Shown: positions 9,901 to 17,562, counted from the first letter of the stretch. The stretch is DNA of 64,000 nt from Paenibacillus_T sp033239625 (GCF_033239625.1 NZ_BTCK01000002.1:1-64000), one strand, 5' to 3'. Program-made: numbers and translations. The notes: a model not told the origin generated them from the letters alone.

Positions 9901-10997
9901 TAACAGGAGCGAAGCTTGCGGACGGTTCGGTCACAGTCAAGAAGCTGACGGCAGCGTCGGTAGGCAGCGTGCAGTTGATCGATGGCATCGTATCATCCGC
10001 GAAACTGACGGATGGCGCTGTCACAGCATCTAAGCTTGCAGATGGAGCGGTGACAGCAGGGAAGCTGGCAGCCGCATCGGTAGGCAACGTGCAGCTGGTG
10101 GATGGCTCGGTGTCGGCAGCGAAGCTGACAGATAATGCCGTTACGACAGTGAAGCTGGTCGACGGCTCGATAACAGCAGCTAAGCTGTCGACGTCGTCGG
10201 TAGGCAATATGCAGTTGGTGGACGGTGTCGTTACAACAGCGAAACTGGCGGATGGCTCCGTGACGGTCAGCAAGCTAGCCGGAGGATCGGTTCGCAGCGA
10301 GCAGTTGGCCGACGGCGCCGTAACGGAGAGCAAAATTAGTATCAGCGCAGTAGGCTCGGATCAATTGGCGGATCTGGCTGTGCGTTCTTCTCACATCGCA
10401 TATGGCACGATTCTGTCGGACCATCTGACGCCGGGCGTAATCGATGGCGATAAGCTGGCGAATGCGAGCGTAAGCGCAAACCACCTGACGGTCGGCGCAG
10501 TTACGAGTGAAGCGATTGCCGATGGCAGCGTAGGCGTTAGCAAGCTGTCCGCCGATGTCGTGCGCCTGATCGGCAAACCGGGCGTAAACGACGGCTCAAT
10601 CGAGGCGAAGCATCTGCAGCCGGGCTCGGTCGAAGGCGCCCATCTGGCGGAAGGAGCAATCGGCGCACGGGAACTCGCGGATAACGCAGTGGCTGAGAAC
10701 AACCTGACCTTCACGCCGATCACCACGCCGGCAGCAGCGAAGCTGAAATTCCAGCAATGCGGATTGACTTCCTTTGCCTTCACAGGTCAAGAGGAAACCT
10801 GCGAGGTCATCATCTCCTTCGAGGAGGCGTTCCAGGATAGCAACTATGTGTTCGTGGCGATGACCGACCACCCTGCCTGCATCGCAACGCTGAAGGGCAA
10901 GTCGGAAGAGTTCGCTCTGGTGACGATTTCCCGCATCCGCTTCAGCATGGAGCCGATTGGCTTCATTAACTGGATCGCAGTAGGCGCAAAGCAGTAA
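3939..10997 (+). CDS. Giant decapeptide-repeat protein with WIAG-tail-like C-terminus
   Basis: About 2350 residues. The start is ATG 3939 (or 3942) behind AAGGAGAGG at 3927-3935; ATG 3924 lies inside that RBS region and has none of its own. Residues about 1-250 are low-complexity Ala/Pro/Gln/Glu-rich with a lysine-rich beginning and no signal peptide or membrane segment. About 195 ten-residue repeats follow, with the consensus G-[SA]-V-x-[STA]-x-[KH]-L-x-[DE]. The last 80 residues look like a beta-sandwich head (FAFTGQEE, VFVAMTDHPAC, ending INWIAVGAKQ). They resemble what I know as the WIAG-tail and, more loosely, phage tail-fibre or H-type-lectin heads. The repeats suggest a beta-solenoid or trimeric fibre; this is inference. 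The role is unknown: a surface or spore-surface filament is plausible, and a scaffold is possible. It is monocistronic, with its own terminator. Confidence 0.85.
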   Translation: MMKNKKGKSTKGQKPFFYVDNPNTTSELSWLDEVKKKPAGTSGQNKPIPAASQSSAVEPAPQAAAPQPSASQDPQVTLHSSAAALQSAPVSKPGVPLKKSTLPRSALSLIPTSKTASVLRSQQADNEVKAADSSTAPSEQNEQYEQGAVPLPSEFDAAEEQADEELTAQESSPSADSVEALNPAAAAANAGIVVFVPADNTAAAASLQTNEVVLAVQEEAVVTEELTRAERLAKLEEKRLPEKLEPIVYSDDLADGSVVKDKIANGAVDSTKLHSGAVITDSIADYAVDSIKIADGAITSAKLGQEVITGEHLAKNAISGQKIRDRSITGDKLRDSSITGEKLADRVISSDKIAEGSIDAKHLKPFSLTGELLEEQSITSSKLRSGAVRTESIANEAVNNSKLAESSVTKSKIRNGAVTGEKIAEAAIDSTHLKQGLLLAEHVAMGIIQGKHLAPGEIAAEHLTEGAVGARELASRSVTSSALAAEAVSSEHLQAGAVLGAHIAPLQVQGSHIADESLTSTKLSEQAVTTIKLADHAVTSSKLADYSVTSAKLADEIVQHKHIGRASVSADKLSDNSIEQRHLTEGSVSSKALQKASIDTAHLQNGVVTHEKLALQSVKQDNIGLSAIGTAQLADGSVVESKLADGVVSSAKLAEGAVDRSHLKDEIITFDKLAPESIRSYHLSAGAVTGEAILKETIDSSHITPGAIEARHLAEWSVESDSVKDGAITSAKLASQSVSERHIGFGTVFAHHLADYAVNSLKLSPESITTDKLTDYAVTSSKLGNESVTSEKLAQGSVSYAHLVEGAVRQTHLAEESVGSEQLAKRAVTSQHVAPGAIDSALLAEAAVTSRELAEEAVTEQHLATDSVRSRHLAERTVFGIHLTSGSVGADHVLPGAIETTHLSPESVNASHLQSGSVGPLHLKDGAVNSVHLSSSAVQAKHLSEGAVRSIHLSQGAVGSEHLAPYAVSSQALQKDAVNSDKIAPSSVSGEHLMLESVSGKHLKAESIQGYHLRKGSVTLAHLAGDALSFDKAPEGSLHGSKLKPGTVTGGLIAEDSIHSAHLIAGSVGAEQLADGSVSLSKLSGLLDASKFVQPSSVDSALLAAGAVTSEKLANASVEEQHLAKHAVSGLQLQDQVVSERKLAEGAVTGSKLAHGAVGTDHLVDGSIVGTKLADGSVDSNNLMECSVTSAKLAPGAVLGIHLAAASVGTGELATGSVTYGKLADGAVTAEKLDYAAVKSIHLADGIVTESKLVEGAVTEEKLAEHSVTTAKLVDGSVIASKLAEASILGHHLVNGIVTDAKLADGSVSAAKLTEASVYNVHLTDESVSESKLQNGSVSLFKLADNAVSAEKLTEGSVTESKLADGAVTASKLASASVGNMQLADGVVSASKLTNGSVTVTKLADGSVTAEKLTAASVGEVQLVDGAVTTDKLADESVTAAKLSFASVGEMHLVDGAVSADKLAEGAVTAVKLAPGSVTASKLAAASVGRLQLADGVVSASKLTDGSVTSTKLADSSGSIEKLTAASVGEVQLIDGVVTTAKLTDGSVTSAKLADGSVTAAKLTAASVGEVQLIDGAVSSEKLTDGAVTGAKLADGCVTVDKLADGSVGKTQLIDGIVSEAKLVDGAVTGAKLADDSITVDKLTAGSVGEAQLIDGTVSEAKLTDGAVTAAKLAEGSVTADKLTAGSVGEAQLIDGIVSEAKLVDGAVTGAKLADGSVTFDKLTAESVGNDQLIDGSVSSEKLTDGAVTAGKLADGAVTFEKLTAESVGNDQLIDGSVSSEKLTDGAVTAAKLAEGSVTFDKLTADSVGNDQLIDGSVSSEKLTDGAVTAAKLAEGSVTFDKLTAGSVGKDQLIDGSVSSEKLTDGAVTASKLAEGSVTFDKLTYASVGNDQLIDGSVSSEKLTDGSVTAAKLAEGSVSVGKLTYASVGNDQLIDGSVSSEKLADSAVTGVQLADGSVTAEKLTADSVGNDQLIDGSVSSEKLADNAVTGAKLADGSVTVKKLTAASVGSVQLIDGIVSSAKLTDGAVTASKLADGAVTAGKLAAASVGNVQLVDGSVSAAKLTDNAVTTVKLVDGSITAAKLSTSSVGNMQLVDGVVTTAKLADGSVTVSKLAGGSVRSEQLADGAVTESKISISAVGSDQLADLAVRSSHIAYGTILSDHLTPGVIDGDKLANASVSANHLTVGAVTSEAIADGSVGVSKLSADVVRLIGKPGVNDGSIEAKHLQPGSVEGAHLAEGAIGARELADNAVAENNLTFTPITTPAAAKLKFQQCGLTSFAFTGQEETCEVIISFEEAFQDSNYVFVAMTDHPACIATLKGKSEEFALVTISRIRFSMEPIGFINWIAVGAKQ
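4701..10560 (+). repeat. About 195 tandem 30-bp units coding decapeptides
   Basis: Units of 30 bp encode G-[SA]-V-x-x-x-[KH]-L-x-[DE]. The phase is the same at 4701 (GACGGCTCCG) and 9141 (GATGGTTCGG), and every line checked between 4701 and 10560 stays in that phase, so I see no insertion or deletion inside the array. Register is lost only at about 10565 (GKPGVNDGSIEAKHLQ). The 5' half is diverged and often uses HL; the 3' half is more uniform and uses KL. Confidence 0.95.
8071..10320 (+). repeat. 120-bp higher-order repeat (four decapeptides)
   Basis: A four-unit block with a VG-x-x-QL-[IV]-D third or fourth decapeptide recurs every 120 bp. Occurrences of TAGGCaAcgaCCAgCTGATC-like sequence begin at 8071, 8191, 8281 (one 90-bp step), 8401 and then each 120 bp to 10201. 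Blocks from about 9121 to 9900 are near-identical, which points to recent duplication or gene conversion within the older array. Confidence 0.9.
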
Positions 10998-11030
10998 TCG
11001 CAGACAGAGCGTTAAATCGTTCATTCAACA

Positions 11031-11072
11031 AAAGGCTGCACAGCAATGTTGGTTGCTGTGCAGCCTTTTTTA
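11031..11072 (+). terminator. Intrinsic terminator after the repeat-protein gene
   Basis: A perfect 16-bp stem (11031-11046 with 11053-11068) has a 6-nt loop and a T-rich end (TTTTTTTATT). It lies about 35 bp after the stop. Confidence 0.9.
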
Positions 11073-11356
11073 TTGGTGCGATGACTATTCGGAATGCCTT
11101 GTAGGTCTTTTGTAATGAATATGTCGAATTGTGTATGTCGAATTTTGTGGTAATGTTAGGTATTGCATAATATGTCACTCGGTTTTTCTTACATTAGTTG
11201 CAATTTATTGTTTTTGATAGCAATATGGTGGTTAGAGTACTATAATTCTATAGGTATTAATAACTAGGGTTGTAGAATCTTATTTGAGATATTGCGCTTT
11301 TGGTTAATAAGAATTAACGTAATTGTTGTGTTTATCGCAATATGGAGGGAAAACGT
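11073..11356 (+). other. AT-rich leader before the exopolysaccharide locus
   Basis: No gene is seen. The stretch is clearly more AT-rich than its surroundings and must hold the promoter of the next operon. TATAAT at 11241-11246 and TTGATA at 11214-11219 are 21 bp apart, too far for an ordinary sigma-A promoter, so I do not assign one. The segment ends with GGAGGG (11344-11349), the RBS of the next gene. Confidence 0.4.
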
Positions 11357-12820
11357 GTGTCGAAAGATCAGAGGTACATATTCTGCCAGATGAGACTCTG
11401 GATGCTCCTTCCAATAACGCTGGTCGGTTTGACAGGCTGCACCTTATTCGGGCACAGCGGTGACGAAGAAGAGAGTGCAGCTAACTCGAGACCGCATAAC
11501 ACAATGACGGTGCGATATGACGGGAAACCAAGTCCATTACTACCTTTCGTTTATACGACCGATCGGGAGCTGACGCTGACGTTCGACGGCATGGCTGACG
11601 ATGAGACGATGCATAAGCTGTTGGACGCTTTGGATCAATACGAGCTTACAGCGACATTCTTCCTTCCGGGCATGCGAGTGGCGGAGGAGCCGGATCTTGC
11701 GAGAGAGATCGCGGATCGCGGACATGAGGTTGAGAACGGCACGCTGGATGAAGCTGATTTGTCCTCCATGGACTATGAGCAAACAGAAAGAGAGATTCGC
11801 TTAGGTAACGATGTCATTCAGCGGGAAACAGGACGCTCGCCAGTCTTTGTCCGCGAGAAATCAGAACAATATAACGAGAATGAGCAGCTGGCAGCGGCTC
11901 AGAACGGGATGAAAGCGGTTGTCGGGTCCAGCTTGTATTTGCACAATTGGCAAGGAGAAAGCGAAGAGCAGAAGCTTCAATATATTCGCAAGCATGTCAC
12001 AAGAGGCGGCATTATTGAAATCGACACGGAAGAGCTTCAGGATGCATCGTCAGTTGTACCTATACTCGCCGAAGCGGCGAAGGAGGTCGGCTATCGTTAC
12101 GTACCGCTCCAAGTTCTGGCTGAGCACGGGGCCGTTCGCAAGTCGCTTGAACAGCTGCCTGGATATGATGCGATTAAGATTAATTCGAACTACGAGGGCT
12201 CGAAGTATCGGCTAATCTATAACGTCTCTACTAATCAGAAGATAGTTGCTCTTACTTTTGACGATTGGGGAACGGATTATACGGTTTCTAGCATACTGGA
12301 TATTCTGGCGCAATCGAAGATCAAGGCGACATTCTTCCTAAGAGCGGATGGGGTAGAGCAGAATCCGAATCTGGCGAAGGCCATTGTCGATGAGGGTCAC
12401 GAGGTCGCTAACCATACATACTCTCATCTAATAGCAACGAATCAATCTGCCGATTCACTTCAGAAGGATATTTTGCGAGCGCACCATGTTATCGAAGAGG
12501 CGATTCAGGAGAAGCCTGCGATGTTGTTTCGCCCTCCGACCGGCAGCATCGATGACAAGACCGCACAAGCGATTGCGGCGACGGGTTTCTCGGACATTGC
12601 ACAATTTGATATTGATCCTTCGGATTACAAGAAGGAACGTACGGCCGATCAAATTGTTAGTGACGTGCTGTCTGAGGTACATAGCGGAGGCATCATCCTG
12701 CTGCATATGCTCGATGGCCTTCATACGGAAGAAGCCTTGCCAACCGTTGTTAAGGAACTAAAGCGTCAAGGATACACGTTCGTCACCATGACGGACTTAA
12801 TAGGAGCAGAGAACGACTAG
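11357..12820 (+). CDS. Lipoprotein with tandem NodB polysaccharide-deacetylase domains (copy 1)
   Basis: The start is GTG 11357, 7 bp after GGAGGG; ATG 11342 has no RBS. The product has about 487 residues. A hydrophobic N-terminus ends in the lipobox LTGC, so the protein is anchored outside the membrane. The first NodB-like domain (about 60-240) has TFDG in place of TFDD, and GHEVENGTLDEADL where the metal-binding HxxxH motif should be, so it is probably inactive. The second domain (about 285-485) keeps ALTFDDWGTD, NHTYSH, RPPTG and LLHMLD, the metal and catalytic motifs of CE4 deacetylases. It probably removes N-acetyl groups from a surface polysaccharide. The next gene is a close paralogue. 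A peptidoglycan substrate is the alternative. Confidence 0.85.
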   Translation: MSKDQRYIFCQMRLWMLLPITLVGLTGCTLFGHSGDEEESAANSRPHNTMTVRYDGKPSPLLPFVYTTDRELTLTFDGMADDETMHKLLDALDQYELTATFFLPGMRVAEEPDLAREIADRGHEVENGTLDEADLSSMDYEQTEREIRLGNDVIQRETGRSPVFVREKSEQYNENEQLAAAQNGMKAVVGSSLYLHNWQGESEEQKLQYIRKHVTRGGIIEIDTEELQDASSVVPILAEAAKEVGYRYVPLQVLAEHGAVRKSLEQLPGYDAIKINSNYEGSKYRLIYNVSTNQKIVALTFDDWGTDYTVSSILDILAQSKIKATFFLRADGVEQNPNLAKAIVDEGHEVANHTYSHLIATNQSADSLQKDILRAHHVIEEAIQEKPAMLFRPPTGSIDDKTAQAIAATGFSDIAQFDIDPSDYKKERTADQIVSDVLSEVHSGGIILLHMLDGLHTEEALPTVVKELKRQGYTFVTMTDLIGAEND

Positions 12821-12843
12821 AACGTATGAATAGGAGCAACGCC

Positions 12844-14298
12844 ATGAATGCTCGCATTTGGAACAAGGGGAAGACGTGGTTGCAGCCGCTTATCATTGTG
12901 GCGTTGGCAGCAGGGCTGACGGGTTGCAGCTGGGGCGAGAAGGAGAACTCGCTTGAGGGATCTTCGCAGACTAATCCGAATACGCAGGTAACGCGTTACG
13001 AAGGAGAGCCTAGCCAAGTTATTCCGTTCGTATACACAGGAGGACGGGAGCTCTCCCTTACGTTCAACGGCATGGCTGACGAAGAGACGATGACCCGTCT
13101 ATTGGATGAATTGGACAAGCACGGCGTCAAGGCGACTTTCTTTCTGCCTGGCATGCGCGTTGCGGAAGAGCCGGAATTGGCCGAAGAGATCGCAAGACGC
13201 GGTCACGAGATAGAGAACAACACGTTGGATCGGACTGACATGAAGCAGCTCTCTTACGAGGGGGTGTATCGAGAGATTCATCTCGCCAATGAGATCATTG
13301 AGAGAGAGACGGGGATTAAGCCGCAGTATGTTCGGACCAAATCAGGCGACTACAGCGATGACCTCCGGCTCGCCGCTGCGCAAGATGGCATGAAGGCAGT
13401 CGTCGTCTACAGCCTGTTCCTTCACAATTGGCAGGGTGAGAGCGAACGGGACAAGTACTTATATATCCGCAAATATATAACCCGCGGAGGCATTCTGACG
13501 ATCGATACCGAGGAGTTCGATTCGGCGATCGAGGCCATCCCGATGATCGTAAAGGCAGTTGACGAGGTCGGTTACAAGCTGATTCCGATGGATGAGCTCA
13601 TCTCGCATGGAGGAGAGCGCAAGCCGTTGGAACAGCTGCCAGACTATGATTCGGTACAAGTGAATCCCGATTACGAGAATGCGAAGTATCGTCTTATCTA
13701 CGACCAGCAGACGGACAAGAAGGAGATCGCGCTTACCTTTGACGATTGGGGCACCGATTATACGGTGACGAAGATACTGGATATTCTGAACGATCACAAG
13801 ATCAAGGCTACGTTTTTTGTACGGGCAAAAGGCGTGGAGGCGAATCCGAATCTAGCTCGAGCAATGATAGAAGAAGGCCATGATGTGGCGAATCACTCTT
13901 ATTCGCATCCAGTCGTCACGACTCTATCGGCAGAAGAGCTGCAGAACGATGTGGTTAAAGCCCATCAGGTCATCATGGAAGCCATCCAGCAGAAGCCGAC
14001 GATGTTGTTCAGACCGCCTACAGGCGAGATCGATGACCATACGGCCAAGGCTATCGCTGCGGCTGGTTACCCGGATATCGCATTGTATGATGTTACAGCG
14101 CTCGATTGGGATGTGAAGCACAGCGCGGCAGATATTGTGAACTCGATCATGAAGCAGACCGAGAACGGGAGCGTTATCCTGCTTCATATGCTGGACGATA
14201 TTCATACGCTCGAAGCGCTGCCTACTGTTATTGAGAAGCTGCAAGCACAAGGTTATTCATTTGTTACAATGGCTGATTTAATCGGATTGCATTCATAA
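12844..14298 (+). CDS. Lipoprotein with tandem NodB polysaccharide-deacetylase domains (copy 2)
   Basis: ATG 12844 has TAGGAG at 12831-12836, giving a 484-residue product; the in-frame ATG 12826 overlaps the RBS region and lacks its own. The architecture is the same as the gene before it. A lipobox LTGC near residue 28 is followed by a degenerate NodB-like domain (SLTFNGMADE, with GHEIENNTLDR where the His pair should be). A canonical domain then has ALTFDDWGTD, NHSYSH, RPPTG, VTALDWD and LLHMLDD. The two genes share long runs (FFLPGMRVAEEP, LHNWQGESE, FRPPTG) and arose by tandem duplication. The second copy keeps the WD-type motif that copy 1 replaced with IDPSDY, so substrate preference or activity may differ. 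It lies 20 bp before the dehydrogenase gene. Confidence 0.85.
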   Translation: MNARIWNKGKTWLQPLIIVALAAGLTGCSWGEKENSLEGSSQTNPNTQVTRYEGEPSQVIPFVYTGGRELSLTFNGMADEETMTRLLDELDKHGVKATFFLPGMRVAEEPELAEEIARRGHEIENNTLDRTDMKQLSYEGVYREIHLANEIIERETGIKPQYVRTKSGDYSDDLRLAAAQDGMKAVVVYSLFLHNWQGESERDKYLYIRKYITRGGILTIDTEEFDSAIEAIPMIVKAVDEVGYKLIPMDELISHGGERKPLEQLPDYDSVQVNPDYENAKYRLIYDQQTDKKEIALTFDDWGTDYTVTKILDILNDHKIKATFFVRAKGVEANPNLARAMIEEGHDVANHSYSHPVVTTLSAEELQNDVVKAHQVIMEAIQQKPTMLFRPPTGEIDDHTAKAIAAAGYPDIALYDVTALDWDVKHSAADIVNSIMKQTENGSVILLHMLDDIHTLEALPTVIEKLQAQGYSFVTMADLIGLHS

Positions 14299-14318
14299 AT
14301 GAGAGCAGGGGATTGACG

Positions 14319-15641
14319 ATGACCTTATCATCTCTGTACGAATCTATCATCGAGCGGTCGGAGCCTCTTGCGGTAGTCGGCCTAGGTTACGTTGGGCTGC
14401 CGCTTGCTGTCGCTTTTGCTAAGCAGGTTGATGTAATAGGCTTTGACCTGAACGAACGGAAGATTCAAAGCTATCGGAACGGGGAAGATTTGACGGGCGA
14501 GCTTGAGAATGACGATATCCGTTCCAGCGGCGTTTGTTTCACTTCCGATGAGGCTGCTCTGGAAGAGGCCCGATTCTTCATTGTGGCGGTTCCGACACCC
14601 ATACAGAGCGGCAACATACCGGATCTGAAGTATGTCACTAGCGCAAGCCAGCTGATCGGCCGGAAGCTGCGGAAGGGTGCTGTCGTCGTCTTCGAATCTA
14701 CGGTTTATCCCGGCGTGACCGAAGAGGTGTGCGTTCCTATTCTGGAAGCTGAATCCGGACTGCGCTGCGGACAAGACTTTAAGGTCGGCTATTCACCGGA
14801 GCGGATCAATCCAGGAGATAAGGTTCATCGGCTCGAGAACACGATCAAGATTGTATCGGGCATGGACGAAGAGACGCTGGATTATGTGGCGCACATGTAC
14901 GAGCTGATTATTGAAGCCGGCGTTTACCGGGCGGACAGTATCCGGGTCGCAGAGGCGGCCAAGGTGATCGAGAATGCGCAACGCGACGTGAATATCGCCT
15001 TCATGAACGAGCTGTCCATGTTATTCCATGAGATGGGGATCGAGACGAAAGCGGTTCTAGAGGCAGCTTCGACCAAGTGGAATTTTCTCCGTTTTAATCC
15101 GGGTCTTGTTGGCGGGCATTGCATCGGCATCGATCCGTATTATTTGACCTATAAGGCAGAGGACTCCGGTTATCGGTCGCGGATTATATTAGCGGGCAGA
15201 CATATTAACGATGGAATGGGCAAATATGTCGCGCAGAGTCTCGTCAAGACGCTCGTTCGGCGCGGATTGGACTTGAATAAAGCGAGAATCGGCGTGTTCG
15301 GGCTTACGTACAAAGAGAATACGTCCGATATTCGTAACACGAAGGTGACGGATGTGATTCGGGAACTTAACGATTACGGGATTGTTCCGCTGGTCGCTGA
15401 TCCGGTCGCTAATGCTGAACTAGCCTATGAGGAATATGGCATAGAGCTGACCGATATGGCAGACATGAAAGAGCTGGATGTGATTCTATTGGCGGTGCCT
15501 CATGAAGAATTCATTTCCATGAGCATCGAGGATTATGACGCGCTCTATTCCGCTAAGGGACCGAAAATCATGTACGACATTAAAGGCGTCTACCCGCGTA
15601 AAGCGTTTGAGAGCCGGGATTATTACTATTGGAGTTTGTAA
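14319..15641 (+). CDS. UDP-N-acetylhexosamine 6-dehydrogenase (nucleotide-sugar dehydrogenase)
   Basis: This is a 440-residue member of the UDP-Glc/GDP-Man dehydrogenase superfamily, closest by eye to the WbpA/TviB/VipA branch. Features are the Rossmann loop VVGLGYVGLPLA, ESTVYPG, the central helix region VIENAQRDVNIAFMNEL, the catalytic-Cys motif GGHCIGIDPYYL, and the C-terminal GLTYKENTSDIRNTKV. The family oxidises C6 of UDP-GlcNAc or UDP-GalNAc twice to the uronate. In this locus it probably makes an acidic aminosugar donor for the PilZ-GT2 synthase downstream. ATG 14319 has AGGGGA 6 bp upstream; the in-frame TTG 14313 is within that RBS. It could also act on UDP-glucose, but the motifs favour N-acetyl substrates. 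Confidence 0.88.
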   Translation: MTLSSLYESIIERSEPLAVVGLGYVGLPLAVAFAKQVDVIGFDLNERKIQSYRNGEDLTGELENDDIRSSGVCFTSDEAALEEARFFIVAVPTPIQSGNIPDLKYVTSASQLIGRKLRKGAVVVFESTVYPGVTEEVCVPILEAESGLRCGQDFKVGYSPERINPGDKVHRLENTIKIVSGMDEETLDYVAHMYELIIEAGVYRADSIRVAEAAKVIENAQRDVNIAFMNELSMLFHEMGIETKAVLEAASTKWNFLRFNPGLVGGHCIGIDPYYLTYKAEDSGYRSRIILAGRHINDGMGKYVAQSLVKTLVRRGLDLNKARIGVFGLTYKENTSDIRNTKVTDVIRELNDYGIVPLVADPVANAELAYEEYGIELTDMADMKELDVILLAVPHEEFISMSIEDYDALYSAKGPKIMYDIKGVYPRKAFESRDYYYWSL

Positions 15642-15678
15642 AACTCTCGGTTAGCCGGGAGAGATTGGAGACGGTGCG

Positions 15679-17547
15679 GTGATTAAAAGAAAAAGCAAGC
15701 AGCCGATCGAGGAAGTGATGAGCGTTCCCCGGCTGGATCGGCGAACCTTATCCAATGTGCCTGATCCGGATCTGATCAGAAGCAATGTCGACCGCAGGGG
15801 GCAGGGCCTCGAGGCGCAGAGCGAGACAGAAACGAATGCCGACTACCTGAATCGGATGCGGATGCTCAGCCTTCGCTATATGGCTGACTTTGAAGTGACG
15901 GTGTCGATCGGCGAGAAGAAGAAGGCCGTTGCAATCAAGGGGCGAGCGGTCGACATCTCCTCCACGGGACTGTTGTTAGAGCTCGAGCCGGGTACGAAGC
16001 TGCTCGATGATAAAACGCGAGTGAATCTGCGGTTTCGGATTCCTCCGGGAACGATGCCGGAGGGCTTCGAGTCGAAAGTGAAGACGCCGGCGACATCGGT
16101 TCGATCGTTCGTTCGGGAACGGGACGGCGTCGAATACCCGATGCTGGCGTTTGAATTCGATCGGCCGCTCACCGTTTACTTGAAGCGCAAGCGCTGGGGC
16201 TTCTCGATTTATTTGTCGAGCACGATGCTCTTGTTCGCCTCGCTGTTTGTCATTTTGCTTCGAGCGGAGAGCATTATCTACTTCAAATATAATTCGCTGC
16301 TGTACTTGTACAGCTTGATCGCTGCCGCTTTCCTGCTGTCCCGTTATTTGTTCGGCGCGCTCTATCGCGATGTGCCCATCAATCCGGACTATACGCCTGG
16401 CGTGTCGGTTATCATCCCATGCTTCAACGAAGAGCAGTGGATTCATCGGACGATACTGAGCTGCGTCAATCAGGATTATCCGATCGATAAGCTCGAGGTC
16501 ATCGTCGTGGATGATTGTTCGACGGACCGAAGTGTCGAACAGATACAGAAAGTGATTGATATGGTCCATCGGGAAGCAGAACGGTTTGCAACCCGCGAAC
16601 GTGTCCAGATGTACGTTCTGCCGACGAACGGCGGGAAACGCGAGGCACTCGTGCAAGGGGTCAGGATGGCGAAGCATGATCTTGTCGTATTCGTCGACTC
16701 GGACAGCTTCCTCGAACCGATGGCGATCCGGCATCTCGTTCAACCGTTTCAGGATCCGAAGATGGGCGGCGTTGCGGGACGGACGGATGTGGAGAACAAA
16801 TTTACGAATTCGATCACGAAGCTGCAGACGGTTCGCTACTATATAGCCTTCCGGATTATGAAGGCGGCAGAGTCGTGGTTTGACAGCGTTACCTGCTTGT
16901 CCGGTCCGCTCTCCTGCTACCGCAAGGAGCTGATCGAGAAACATACGGAAGCGTGGCTGACGCAGAAATTTCTTGGACAACCCGCGACGTTCGGCGACGA
17001 TCGAAGCATGACCAACTTTATTCTGAAGACGCATCGAACCGGTTATCAGGATTCCGCCATCTGCTCGACGATCGTGCCATCGCGGATGGATGTGTTCCTG
17101 AAGCAGCAGATGCGCTGGAAGCGTTCATGGCTGCGGGAATCGCTGCGTGCGTGCGCGTTTATTTGGCGGAAGGAGCCGTTCATGGCGTTGTTCTTCATTG
17201 TCGGTTTAATCGTACCGATCGCGGCGCCAGTCATCGTAGTGTACAACCTTCTGTATGTGCCGATCGTGCATCATATTTTCCCGGGCACGTTCTTGATCGG
17301 ATTATTCATGATGGCGATGTTGATGAGTCTTGCCCATCTGTTCTTCCGGAGAAGCCGGTTATGGATATTCGGTCTTGTCTTCTGCGTGTTCTACGAGTTC
17401 GTGCTGTTGTGGCAGATGCCCGTTGCTTGGGTCACGTTCTGGAAATCGACTTGGGGAACGCGCGAGACGCCGCAGGATATCGAAGCCAAGAACAAGAAGG
17501 AAGCCCGCAAGCGGAGAAAGAAACATCAAAAAGAATTGCCGTTGTAG
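15679..17547 (+). CDS. PilZ-domain GT2 membrane polysaccharide synthase
   Basis: 622 residues. A PilZ-like domain lies at about 55-165. It has DISSTG, the DxSxxG half of the c-di-GMP motif, and an Arg-rich stretch RMRMLSLRY where RxxxR is expected (spacing imperfect). Two membrane segments (about 172-230) precede a processive GT2 domain: VSVIIPCFNEE, VVDDCSTD, FVDSDS, and QQMRW as the QxxRW polymerase motif near 477. Further membrane helices and a Lys/Arg-rich tail follow. The architecture fits a cellulose/hyaluronan/PNAG-type synthase with a fused c-di-GMP sensor. The GTG start follows TTGGAG at 15665-15670. With the dehydrogenase, deacetylases and glycosidase around it, this is the core of an exopolysaccharide locus. 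The polymer identity is unknown. Confidence 0.88.
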   Translation: MIKRKSKQPIEEVMSVPRLDRRTLSNVPDPDLIRSNVDRRGQGLEAQSETETNADYLNRMRMLSLRYMADFEVTVSIGEKKKAVAIKGRAVDISSTGLLLELEPGTKLLDDKTRVNLRFRIPPGTMPEGFESKVKTPATSVRSFVRERDGVEYPMLAFEFDRPLTVYLKRKRWGFSIYLSSTMLLFASLFVILLRAESIIYFKYNSLLYLYSLIAAAFLLSRYLFGALYRDVPINPDYTPGVSVIIPCFNEEQWIHRTILSCVNQDYPIDKLEVIVVDDCSTDRSVEQIQKVIDMVHREAERFATRERVQMYVLPTNGGKREALVQGVRMAKHDLVVFVDSDSFLEPMAIRHLVQPFQDPKMGGVAGRTDVENKFTNSITKLQTVRYYIAFRIMKAAESWFDSVTCLSGPLSCYRKELIEKHTEAWLTQKFLGQPATFGDDRSMTNFILKTHRTGYQDSAICSTIVPSRMDVFLKQQMRWKRSWLRESLRACAFIWRKEPFMALFFIVGLIVPIAAPVIVVYNLLYVPIVHHIFPGTFLIGLFMMAMLMSLAHLFFRRSRLWIFGLVFCVFYEFVLLWQMPVAWVTFWKSTWGTRETPQDIEAKNKKEARKRRKKHQKELPL

Positions 17548-17562
17548 ACAGGAGTGGCAACA

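Noticed and set aside
8071..10320. CRISPR-like regular repeats
   Set aside because: The units are contiguous 30/120-bp coding repeats with no unrelated spacers, and they translate cleanly as decapeptides.
4335..10783. Long open frames on the minus strand opposite the repeat-protein gene
   Set aside because: They repeat with the same 30-bp period as the sense gene, lack ribosome binding sites and arise from its biased codon pattern.
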